This document shows, piece by piece, positions 56,917 through 64,000 of a stretch of DNA of 64,000 nt. The translations under genes were made by a program, and so were the position numbers. The number at the start of each line of letters is the position of its first letter. The first letter of the stretch is position 1. A model generated the notes under the pieces. It saw only the letters and a program-made list of their open reading frames with translations, searched no databases and was not told where the DNA came from. The stretch is from assembly GCF_006152065.1 (NCBI RefSeq), contig NZ_VDFW01000015.1, positions 91,588 to 155,587 of the forward strand. The letters run 5' to 3'. The DNA is from Amycolatopsis alkalitolerans. GTDB lineage: Bacteria; Actinomycetota; Actinomycetes; Mycobacteriales; Pseudonocardiaceae.

Positions 56917-57866
56917 TCGGGTTCCTGCTGCGGCGGCTGATCGCCACCGTGCTGGTACTGATCGGCGTGTCGATCCTGGTGTTCCTGATCATGCAGCTGG
57001 TGCCGGGCGATCCGGTGCGCACGATGCTCGGCCAGGCGGCCACCGCGCAGCGGGTCGCCGAGGTCCGGCACCAGCTCGGGCTCGACCGTTCGCTCGTCGT
57101 GCAGTACCTCGACTACGTCGGCGGCGTGCTGCACGGCGACCTCGGGCAGTCGCTGACGCTGAGCCAGCCGGTGTCGAGCATCCTGTTCCCCAAACTGGGC
57201 AACACGATGATCCTCACCGCGGGCAGCCTGGTGATCTGCCTCGCGATCGGGATCCCGCTGGGGATCCTGGCCGGCACCCGCCAGTATTCGGTGCTCGACC
57301 GCGGTTCGATGTTCGTGGCACTGGCCGGGGCGAGCGTCCCGGTGTACTGGGCGGGGCTGGTGATCATCAACGTGTTCGCGTTGCAGCTGGGCTGGTTCCC
57401 GACCTCGGGGATGCACGACACCCGCGATCCCGGCGGGTTCGGCGACGTCCTGACGCATCTGGTGCTGCCGGCGGTGGCCGCGGCCGTGGTGCCGACGGCG
57501 GTGGTCGCCCGGATGGCGCGCGGGTCGATGGTCGAGGCGCTGCACGGTGAGCACGTGCGGATGCTGCGGGCCAGCGGCGTGCCGGAACGGCTGGTGATCT
57601 GGAAACACACGCTGCGCAACGTCCTGCCGCCCGTGGTGAACATCGTCGGGCTGCAGATCGGCTACCTGCTCGGCGGCGTGATCTTCGTCGAGGTGGTGTT
57701 CAACTGGCCGGGTCTCGGCGGCCAGCTCTACACGTCGATCACCTCGGGGGACATGCCGATGATCCAGGCCGGAGTGCTGTTCATCGCGCTCGTGTTCGTC
57801 GTCGTCAACCTCGTCACCGATATCGCGGTGGCACTGCTGGATCCGCGCACCAGGAAGGCGGCGTGA
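56913..57866 (+). CDS. ABC transporter permease (DppB-like)
   Basis: A 317-residue inner membrane subunit with six helices. IGFLLRRLIATVLVLIGVSILVFLIMQLVPGDPVRTMLG at the start and the EAA loop MVEALHGEHVRMLRASGVPERLVIWKHTLRN are characteristic of DppB/OppB. The GTG is coupled to the stop of the binding-protein gene, and its own stop overlaps the next start (TGATG). Confidence 0.93.
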   Translation: MIGFLLRRLIATVLVLIGVSILVFLIMQLVPGDPVRTMLGQAATAQRVAEVRHQLGLDRSLVVQYLDYVGGVLHGDLGQSLTLSQPVSSILFPKLGNTMILTAGSLVICLAIGIPLGILAGTRQYSVLDRGSMFVALAGASVPVYWAGLVIINVFALQLGWFPTSGMHDTRDPGGFGDVLTHLVLPAVAAAVVPTAVVARMARGSMVEALHGEHVRMLRASGVPERLVIWKHTLRNVLPPVVNIVGLQIGYLLGGVIFVEVVFNWPGLGGQLYTSITSGDMPMIQAGVLFIALVFVVVNLVTDIAVALLDPRTRKAA

Positions 57867-58765
57867 TGACCGCGACCACAATGGACAGTCCGCCGACCTG
57901 GGCGCGCAGGTCCCAGTTCCGGCTGGCGACGCGCGCGCTCGGCCGGGACAAGGTGGCCGTCGTCGCGCTGGTCGTGCTGGTGCTGGTGGTGCTGGCAGCG
58001 ATCTTCGCACCGCTCATCAGCCCGTACGACCCGCTGGTCGGTGATCCGGCGCAACGGCTGCTGCCGCCCGGCACGCCCGGCCATCTGCTGGGCCTGGACG
58101 GGCAGGGGCGCGACATCCTGTCCCGGCTCATCTGGGGCGGGCGCTACTCGCTGTCGGTCGCGATCGTGCCCGTGCTGTGCGCGGGTGTGGTGGCACTCGT
58201 GATCGGGATGACCGCCGGGTACTCCGGCGGGCGTCTTGGCGAGGCCGTGATGCGGGTGCTCGACATCGTGTTCGCGTTCCCGATCGTGCTGTTCGCCATC
58301 GCGATCGCCGCCGTACTCGGACCGGGCCTGCTCAACAGCATGCTCGCGATCGGTATCACCCTCGTGCCGTACATGGCGCGCGTCGTGTTCACCGCGACCG
58401 TGCAGGAGGCCGGGAAGGACTATGTCGAGGCCGCCCGTGCCGCGGGGGCCACGCGGCTGGAGATTCTCGGGAAACAGTTGCTGCCCAACGTGCTTTCCCC
58501 GCTCGTGGTCTACGGGACCACGCTGGCCGGCCTGGTCATCGTGCTCGCCGCGGGCCTGAGCTTCCTCGGGGTCGGCATCACCCCGCCCGCGCCGGACTGG
58601 GGTGTGATGACCTCAGACGGACGGCAGGTGCTGCTCGAGGGGTATGCGCATGTGGCGACGATCCCCGGGCTCGTGATCCTCGTCGTCGCGCTCGCGTTCA
58701 ACCTGCTCGGTGACGGGATCCGGGACGCGCTCGACCCGCACAAGCAAACGGGAGGCGGGTCATGA
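57866..58765 (+). CDS. ABC transporter permease (DppC-like)
   Basis: A 299-residue subunit with an N-terminal helix, PYDP motif (APLISPYDPLVGD), GLDGQGRDILSRLIWGGRYSL and the EAA loop QEAGKDYVEAARAAGATRLEILGKQLLPNVLSPLVVYG. It forms the translocation pair with the preceding permease. A GTG three bases earlier is also possible. Confidence 0.93.
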   Translation: MTATTMDSPPTWARRSQFRLATRALGRDKVAVVALVVLVLVVLAAIFAPLISPYDPLVGDPAQRLLPPGTPGHLLGLDGQGRDILSRLIWGGRYSLSVAIVPVLCAGVVALVIGMTAGYSGGRLGEAVMRVLDIVFAFPIVLFAIAIAAVLGPGLLNSMLAIGITLVPYMARVVFTATVQEAGKDYVEAARAAGATRLEILGKQLLPNVLSPLVVYGTTLAGLVIVLAAGLSFLGVGITPPAPDWGVMTSDGRQVLLEGYAHVATIPGLVILVVALAFNLLGDGIRDALDPHKQTGGGS

Positions 58766-59577
58766 ACCCGGTACTCGAAGTCGCCGGCCTGCACACGGAG
58801 TTCGCCGTCGAGCACGGCACGGTGAAGGCCGTCGACGGGGTCGACTTCACGATCGAGCAGGGCGGGATCCTCGGTATGGTCGGGGAATCCGGTTCCGGCA
58901 AGTCCGTGACCGGGCTGTCGATCTTGCGGCTGCTCGCTCGCAACGCGCGGATCGCCGAGGGCAAGATCCTCTTCCACGGCGAGGATCTGCTCACCAAGAG
59001 CGACCGGGAGATGCGGGAGATCCGCGGCCGGCGGATCAGCATGGTGTTCCAGAACGCGATGACCGCGCTCGACCCGTTCTTCCGCGTCGGGGACCAGCTG
59101 GTCGAAGTCATCCGGCTGCACCAGCGCGTCGGCAGGCGCGAGGCGCGGCTGAAGGCGCTCGAAGCCATGGAACTCGTGCGGATCCCGGACGCGGCGCGGC
59201 GGATGTCTAGCTACCCGCACCAGCTTTCCGGCGGGCAGCGGCAGCGCGTGATGATCGCGCTCGCCCTGGCCTGCGGGCCGGACCTGCTGATCGCGGACGA
59301 GCCGACCACGGCGCTGGACGCGACCGTGCAGAAGCAGATCATCGACCTGCTGGCCGAGGTCAACCGCGAGCTCGGCACCGCGATCCTGATGATCACCCAC
59401 GATTTCGGCGTGGTCGCGCGGCTGTGCCGGACCGTCGCGGTGATGTACGCCGGCAAGATAGTCGAGTCCGGCAGCGTCCGGAAGGTGCTCGAGACGCCCG
59501 AACATCCTTACACCCAGCGGCTGCTGGGTTCCGTGCTTCGCCTGCGCCCACCGGAGGTGCGCCGTGTCAGCGCATGA
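58762..59577 (+). CDS. ABC transporter ATPase (DppD-like)
   Basis: The 271-residue ATPase has Walker [11 protein letters not shown]-loop VFQNAMTAL, signature [12 protein letters not shown], Walker [17 protein letters not shown] and switch His ITHDFGVV. The end has [19 protein letters not shown] as in DppD/OppD, though the Cys-rich iron-sulfur tail is absent. It starts on the ATGA overlap and its 3' end overlaps the next gene by 14 bp. Confidence 0.93.
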   Translation: MNPVLEVAGLHTEFAVEHGTVKAVDGVDFTIEQGGILGMVGESGSGKSVTGLSILRLLARNARIAEGKILFHGEDLLTKSDREMREIRGRRISMVFQNAMTALDPFFRVGDQLVEVIRLHQRVGRREARLKALEAMELVRIPDAARRMSSYPHQLSGGQRQRVMIALALACGPDLLIADEPTTALDATVQKQIIDLLAEVNRELGTAILMITHDFGVVARLCRTVAVMYAGKIVESGSVRKVLETPEHPYTQRLLGSVLRLRPPEVRRVSA

Positions 59578-60361
59578 CATGCTCGTCAACGTCCAGGATC
59601 TGCGGAAGGTCTACCGCGCGCCCGGCACCTTCGGTCCCGGCGCGGAATTCGTCGCTGTGCAAGGAGCTTCGTTCACCGTCGGCAGGGGCGAGAGTTTCGG
59701 CCTGATCGGTGAGTCCGGCTCGGGCAAGACGACGATCGGGCGGATGTTGTTGCGACTGCTCGAACCCACGAGCGGATACGTCGAGTTCGACGGGTACGAC
59801 GTGCTGAGCCTCGCCAAACCGCAGCTGCGGGCGCTGCGGCGGCGGATGCAGATCGTGTTCCAGGACTCGGGCTCGGCGTTCAACCCGCGGCTTTCGGTGG
59901 GGGACCAGGTCGCCTACCCGATGCGCCGGTTCGGCCTGCACCCGCGTGGCGAGATCAAGGCGCGGGTGATCGAACTGCTGGAGAAGGTGGGCCTGCGGCC
60001 GGAGCAGGCACAGCGCTATCCGCACGAGTTCTCCGGCGGGCAGCGGCAACGGCTGGGCATCGCGCGGGCGCTCGCGGCGCAGCCGGACTTCGTCGTGCTC
60101 GACGAGCCGACCTCAGCGCTCGACGTGTCGGTGCAGGGCCAGATCCTGGCCCTGCTCAAGGAGATCCAGGCCGAACGGGGGCTCACGCTCGTGCTCATCA
60201 GCCACAACCTCGCGGTCATCCAGCATATGTGCGACCGGGCGGCGGTCCTGCATCACGGTGAGATCGCCGAGCAGGGGCCGGTCGGCGAACTGTTCGGCGC
60301 ACCGCGTTCGGAGATCACCCGCCAGCTGCTCGACGCCGTACTGGAACCGGTGCTGTCATGA
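59564..60361 (+). CDS. ABC transporter ATPase (DppF-like)
   Basis: A 265-residue partner of the previous ATPase: Walker A GESGSGKTT, FQDSGSAFNPRLSVGDQVAYP, signature FSGGQRQRLGIA, Walker B FVVLDEPTSALDVSVQ and SHNLAVIQHMCDR. The GTG start is used; ATGs follow at codons 4 and 6. The stop overlaps the amidase start (ATGA), placing transporter and hydrolase in one translation chain. Confidence 0.92.
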   Translation: MSAHDMLVNVQDLRKVYRAPGTFGPGAEFVAVQGASFTVGRGESFGLIGESGSGKTTIGRMLLRLLEPTSGYVEFDGYDVLSLAKPQLRALRRRMQIVFQDSGSAFNPRLSVGDQVAYPMRRFGLHPRGEIKARVIELLEKVGLRPEQAQRYPHEFSGGQRQRLGIARALAAQPDFVVLDEPTSALDVSVQGQILALLKEIQAERGLTLVLISHNLAVIQHMCDRAAVLHHGEIAEQGPVGELFGAPRSEITRQLLDAVLEPVLS

Positions 60362-61716
60362 AGACCATTTCCGAGGCGTCGTCCCTAATCCGTGCCGGTG
60401 AGCTGTCCCCGGTCGAACTGACGCGGTCCGTGCTCGCGCGGATCGAGCGCTTCGACGGCAAGCTGGAGTCCTATGTGGACGTCTATGAGGAGGAAGCGCT
60501 TTCCCAGGCGCGCGCGGCGGAGGCGGCCGTGACGCGAGGCGACCGGCTCGGCTTGTTGCACGGGATTCCCTTGGCACTCAAAGATCTCTACGACGTCGCG
60601 GGTAAACCGACACTCGCCGGTTCGGCCGTGCGGGAAGGGCATGTCGCCGCCGAGGACTCGGCCGTGACGACCTTGCTGCGCGAGGCGGGCGCGGTGCTCG
60701 TCGGTAAGACCGTCACGCACGAATTCGCGTTCGGCGTGGTTTCCGCGCCGACGCGCAACCCGTGGAACCTCGACACGATTCCCGGCGGTTCGAGCGGCGG
60801 GTCCGCCGCCGCGGCCGCCGCGGGGCTGTGCCTTGGCGCGATGGGCACCGACACCGGCGGTTCGATCCGCATCCCGGCCGGGCTCACCGGGCTCGTCGGG
60901 CTCAAGCCGACGTTCGGCCGCGTGAGCAAGCGCGGCGTCGCGCCGCTGTCGTGGTCGCTGGACCATGCCGGTCCGCTCACTCGCACGGTCACCGACGCGG
61001 CGCTGATCTTCCAGAGCATCACCGGTTTCGATCCGGCGGACCCGGATTCGGTCGACGAGCCGGTGACGAACGTGCTGGCCGGGCTGGATTCCGGGATCGC
61101 CGGGCTGCGGATCGGAGTGCCCGCCAACTACTTCTTCGACGACCTCGCGCCCGGGGTCGCCGCCGCCGTCCAGGCGGCGCTCGACGTGCTCGCGGACGCC
61201 GGGGCGGAACTGGTCGAGGTCACCGTGCCGGACGTCGAGTGCTCGCGGGAGGTCGTCACCACGATCGTCGGCGTGGAGGCGGCGCTCATCCACCGCGAGG
61301 AGCTTCGCACCCGCCCGCACGACTACACCGAGGACACCCGCGAGCGGTTGACCGCCGGTGCCGCCATCCCCGGCACCGCCTACGTCGACGCGATGCACCG
61401 GCGCCGGCTGATCGTCGCCGGGTTCCGGTCCGCTCTGTCCGAAGTGGACGTCGTCGCCACGCCGACGCTCCCCGTCACCGCCCCGCCGTACGGCATCGCG
61501 CCACCCGAGGCGATGGCGGCGCTGACCCGGCTGACCTCGCCGCTCAACGCGGCCGGGCTGCCCGCGCTCGCCGTGCCGTGCGGGTTCGCCGACGGGCTGC
61601 CGGTCAGCCTCCAGCTGGCCGGGCGGCCGTTCGACGAGGCGACCGTCCTGCGCGCCGGTGCGGCCTACCAGCAGCGCACCGACTGGCATACGAAACACCC
61701 TCCGCTCACCGAATGA
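60358..61716 (+). CDS. Amidase-signature hydrolase, first
   Basis: The 452-residue protein has a full amidase-signature domain: Lys75 (GIPLALKDLYDVAGKPT), cis-Ser145 (PGGSSGGSA) and nucleophile Ser169 (GTDTGGSIRIPAG), then VGLKPTFGRVSKRGVAPLSWSLDHAGPLTRTV. It is coupled to dppF and 35% or more of the sequence matches the second amidase by eye. It should release ammonia or an amine from the imported compound; substrate unknown. Confidence 0.9.
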   Translation: MKTISEASSLIRAGELSPVELTRSVLARIERFDGKLESYVDVYEEEALSQARAAEAAVTRGDRLGLLHGIPLALKDLYDVAGKPTLAGSAVREGHVAAEDSAVTTLLREAGAVLVGKTVTHEFAFGVVSAPTRNPWNLDTIPGGSSGGSAAAAAAGLCLGAMGTDTGGSIRIPAGLTGLVGLKPTFGRVSKRGVAPLSWSLDHAGPLTRTVTDAALIFQSITGFDPADPDSVDEPVTNVLAGLDSGIAGLRIGVPANYFFDDLAPGVAAAVQAALDVLADAGAELVEVTVPDVECSREVVTTIVGVEAALIHREELRTRPHDYTEDTRERLTAGAAIPGTAYVDAMHRRRLIVAGFRSALSEVDVVATPTLPVTAPPYGIAPPEAMAALTRLTSPLNAAGLPALAVPCGFADGLPVSLQLAGRPFDEATVLRAGAAYQQRTDWHTKHPPLTE

Positions 61717-61727
61717 TGGGAGATGCC

Positions 61728-61916
61728 GTGCCCCGACCGTTCCCCGGCGACGCGTTCGCGCACCTGCAGAACACCGCCCGCCTCGAAGTCCCGGACGAGC
61801 GCGCCGAACTCGTCCGCGCCACCGCCGAATCCGTCTACGCGCTGCTCGACGAGCTCGACTCGCTGGAACTCGGCGAAACCGCGCCCGCGACCGCCTTCAA
61901 CGCACGCTGGGAGTGA
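61728..61916 (+). CDS. GatC/AtzG-like small amidase partner
   Basis: A 62-residue acidic helical protein, HLQNTARLEVPDERAELVRATAESVYALLDELDSLELGE, ending APATAFNARWE. The layout of a two-helix wrap and an extended proline-containing tail resembles GatC and the AtzG partner of AtzE. GTG 61728 has GGGAG upstream; ATGs at 61713/61716 are alternatives. It lies 2 bp before the second amidase and probably binds it as a GatCA-like complex. This is inference from size, place and pattern. Confidence 0.65.
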   Translation: MPRPFPGDAFAHLQNTARLEVPDERAELVRATAESVYALLDELDSLELGETAPATAFNARWE

Positions 61917-61918
61917 TC

Positions 61919-63304
61919 ATGGAACCGTATCAGCTGACCCTCGCCGAGGCCGCGCGGAACATCGAGGCGAAAGAGCTTTCGCCCGTCGAGCTCACCGCGT
62001 CGGTGCTGTCCCGGATCGACGCGGTGGAGGACAAGATCACCGCGTTCGCCACGGTCACCGCGGAACTGGCGGCGAAGGCCGCGGCGGCGGCCGAAAGCGA
62101 GATCGCCGCGGGCGGGTACCGCGGGCCGCTGCACGGGATTCCCGTGGGCATCAAGGACCTTTACGAGACCGCGGGTGTCGAGACCACGTCGAGTTCGAAG
62201 GTGCGCGCGGATCACGTGCCGGAGCAGGACAGCGCGGTCGTGGAGAAGCTATTGGCCGCGGGCAGCGTGATGGTCGGCAAGACGCATACGCACGAGTTCG
62301 CCTACGGTGCGGTCACGCCGACGACCCGGAACCCGTGGGATCTGGACCGGATGCCCGGCGGTTCGAGCGGCGGGTCCGGGGCCGCCGTCGCCGCGGGCGA
62401 GTGCTTCGTCGGGATGGGCAGCGACACGGGCGGTTCGATCCGGATCCCGGCTTCGGTGTGCGGGACCGTGGGGCTGAAACCGACTTACGGCCGGGTCTCG
62501 CGGCGTGGTGTGGCTTCGCTGTCCTGGTCGCTCGACCACGTCGGGCCGCTCACCCGGACGGTGGCCGACGCCGCGCTGGTGATGAACGCGATCACCGGGT
62601 ACGACCGTTCGGATCCGGCTTCGGTGGATGTGCCGGTGCCTGATTTCACGACCGGGCCGGAGGTCGACGGGCTGACCATCGGCGTGCCGGCGAACTACTA
62701 CACCGAGCGGGTCGATCCCGAGGTGGCGGCCGCGGTGAGCGCGGCGATCGCGGTGCTCGTCGAGCGGGGCATGCGGGTGCGGGAGGTGGAAATCCCGCTC
62801 ACGCCGTACATCCTGCCCACGGAGTGGGGGATCATGCTGCCCGAGGCGAGCGCGTACCACCAGAAGATGTTGCGGGACAAGGCGGACCTCTACACCGACG
62901 ACGTACGGTTGTACCTGGAGGTCGGCGAGTTCGTGCTCGCGACCGACTATCTCAAGGCGCTGCGGGCGCGCACCGTCCTCCAGCAGGCGTGGCGGGAGAT
63001 GTTCGTGGATATCGACGTGCTGATCGCGCCGACGCTCACCACACCGGCGCTGCGTGTCGATGATCCATCGGTGACCTGGCCCGACGGGAGCACCGAAGCG
63101 GCGACGGACACGTACGTGCGTTTCTCGGCTCCGGCCAACGTCACGGGGCTGCCTTCCCTTTCGGTGCCGTGTGGTTTCACCGGGGCCGGGCTGCCCATCG
63201 GGATGCAGATCATGGGCAAGCCGTTCACCGAGCCGGTACTGCTGGCGGTCGGCCAGGCCTACGAATCGGCGACGGACTGGGCGAAGCTCGCCCCGCTCCC
63301 GTGA
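61919..63304 (+). CDS. Amidase-signature hydrolase, second (AtzE/GatA-like)
   Basis: A 461-residue paralogue of the preceding amidase: Lys79 (GIPVGIKDLYETAGVET), Ser149 (PGGSSGGSGAAVAAG) and Ser173 (GSDTGGSIRIPASVCG), then GLKPTYGRVSRRGVASLSWSLDHVGPLTRTVADAALVMNAITGYD. It is the last gene of the operon and follows the GatC/AtzG-like gene, so the pair may act together. It could hydrolyse the product of the first amidase. Confidence 0.9.
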   Translation: MEPYQLTLAEAARNIEAKELSPVELTASVLSRIDAVEDKITAFATVTAELAAKAAAAAESEIAAGGYRGPLHGIPVGIKDLYETAGVETTSSSKVRADHVPEQDSAVVEKLLAAGSVMVGKTHTHEFAYGAVTPTTRNPWDLDRMPGGSSGGSGAAVAAGECFVGMGSDTGGSIRIPASVCGTVGLKPTYGRVSRRGVASLSWSLDHVGPLTRTVADAALVMNAITGYDRSDPASVDVPVPDFTTGPEVDGLTIGVPANYYTERVDPEVAAAVSAAIAVLVERGMRVREVEIPLTPYILPTEWGIMLPEASAYHQKMLRDKADLYTDDVRLYLEVGEFVLATDYLKALRARTVLQQAWREMFVDIDVLIAPTLTTPALRVDDPSVTWPDGSTEAATDTYVRFSAPANVTGLPSLSVPCGFTGAGLPIGMQIMGKPFTEPVLLAVGQAYESATDWAKLAPLP

Positions 63305-63310
63305 TACCGC

Positions 63311-63904
63311 TCAGCCGCGAAGGCGGTCGAGCTCAAGCTCGATCGGAAACGGCTCCTTGGTGGTAAACGTATGGGCGTCGGCCGGGGCGTCCTGATAGCC
63401 GAACTCACCCGCGAGATGGCACGCGACGAGGGAAACGGGAGGCTCCAGATCGACGATCCAGTAGTACCGGATACCGGAGTCCGCGTACTCGCCGTGCTTC
63501 ACGACGGTGTCCATCCGATGCGAGCTGGGCGAGACGATCTCGATGACGATCAGCACGTCCTCGGCGCGGATCAGTGTCCCGTTTCGTTCCGCCCGATCGA
63601 CGCCGTTCCGGTCGGCGACGATCAGGTCCGGCCGGCGGGAGAAACCCGGCTGGTCCGGCGGTACGAGCTGGAGATCGATGTCGATGGCTTGAATGACGCC
63701 GTACTTCTCGGGTATCTGGGTAGCGAGCTGGAACGCCAGCTGCAGGGATGCGATGTTATGTGCGGGGCGCGGGCTCGGCGACATCAACAGGTGGCCTTCC
63801 TGAAGCTCTGTGTAACCAGGCTCGATCTCGCCGAGCGCCGCATACTCCGCGACCGTCAGCAGATGGGGCTCTCCATCCACCTGGGGTTGGGGAAGCGCAG
63901 TCAC
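63311..63904 (-). CDS. Uma2 family endonuclease-fold protein
   Basis: A 197-residue protein of the Uma2/DUF820 restriction-endonuclease-like fold: LTVAEYAALGEIEPGYTELQEGHLLMSPSPRPAHN, RRPDLIVADRNG and DVLIVIEIVSPSSHRMDTVVKHGEYADSGIRYYWIVDLE, with the PD-(D/E)xK-like residues Asp (RPDLIV), Glu (EIVS) and Lys (VKHGEY). GTG start with AGGAG upstream. Function is unknown; members occur in high copy in many genomes and may be defence or mobile-element related. Confidence 0.9.
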   Translation of the reverse strand: MTALPQPQVDGEPHLLTVAEYAALGEIEPGYTELQEGHLLMSPSPRPAHNIASLQLAFQLATQIPEKYGVIQAIDIDLQLVPPDQPGFSRRPDLIVADRNGVDRAERNGTLIRAEDVLIVIEIVSPSSHRMDTVVKHGEYADSGIRYYWIVDLEPPVSLVACHLAGEFGYQDAPADAHTFTTKEPFPIELELDRLRG

Positions 63905-64000
63905 TGGGTCTCCTTACGTCGCCACCTAGTGTTTCGTGATCTTGTTGTCTTTGCGCGCGGGTGTGTTTGTTTGCCAGGGTGCTGAGTTGGCCCTTGGCGT
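63905..64000. other. Lower-GC window edge
   Basis: The last 75 bases or so have visibly more T (TGTGTTTGTTTGCCAGGG) than the rest of the window. No gene or repeat end can be assigned here. It could be the start of a horizontally acquired stretch or simply intergenic. Confidence 0.25.

Noticed and set aside
63925..64000. Insertion-sequence end at the right edge
   Set aside because: Only a shift to lower GC is seen; no inverted repeat or transposase fragment can be read.

Overview
The window is very GC-rich, with GTG and TTG starts, many 1-4 bp stop/start overlaps, and leaderless genes that carry a TAnnnT hexamer 6-7 nt before the start codon. This points to an actinomycete. The gene order folC-DUF4233-ndk-rne-rplU-rpmA-obgE-proB-nadD-rsfS-gpgP-octT-degV-comEA-comEC-holA-rpsT-lepA matches the Mycobacterium Rv2404c-Rv2447c block with insertions. 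An F420-dependent oxidoreductase family and FolC/DUF4233 coupling fit Pseudonocardiaceae; Amycolatopsis is my best guess, not proven.

Left arm (1-13.6 kb), accessory: end of a membrane protein, Tat-exported esterase, and a formate-linked set. That set holds fdhD, an OFA-type transporter with its 38-residue companion, a GntR regulator with a perfect operator, and a marR-MFS-fdhF operon with an 18-bp MarR palindrome. Glyoxalase-fold, SDR, SGNH esterase, amidase and methyltransferase genes follow.

Centre (13.6-48.2 kb), conserved backbone for folate, nucleotides, RNA decay, ribosome, GTPase, proline, NAD, methylglucose lipopolysaccharide, DNA uptake, replication and translation. It is interrupted by a monooxygenase/TetR/DUF4260 unit, an IclR gene, an ABC-2 exporter, a secreted subtilase, an MHS transporter, a RecQ helicase joined to a phosphoribosyltransferase-like domain, and thrC. 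A SAM-I (S-box) riboswitch leads thrC, and a degenerate repeat array grown from the 3' end of holA fills the gap to rpsT. Two exact actinobacterial DnaA boxes lie before comEA.

Right arm (48.2-64 kb), accessory: F420 enzyme, nitronate monooxygenase, hydrolase, quinone oxidoreductase-like gene, a secreted RNase Sa homologue followed by a barstar-family inhibitor, an enoyl-CoA hydratase and a catabolic island. The island has a cytosolic AmiC-like binding protein, a MarR regulator, a complete Dpp/Opp-type importer and two amidase-signature hydrolases around a GatC/AtzG-like small protein. This suggests uptake and hydrolysis of an amide or short peptide. A Uma2-family nuclease gene and a lower-GC edge end the window.

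No tRNA, rRNA, CRISPR array or intact insertion sequence was recognised.
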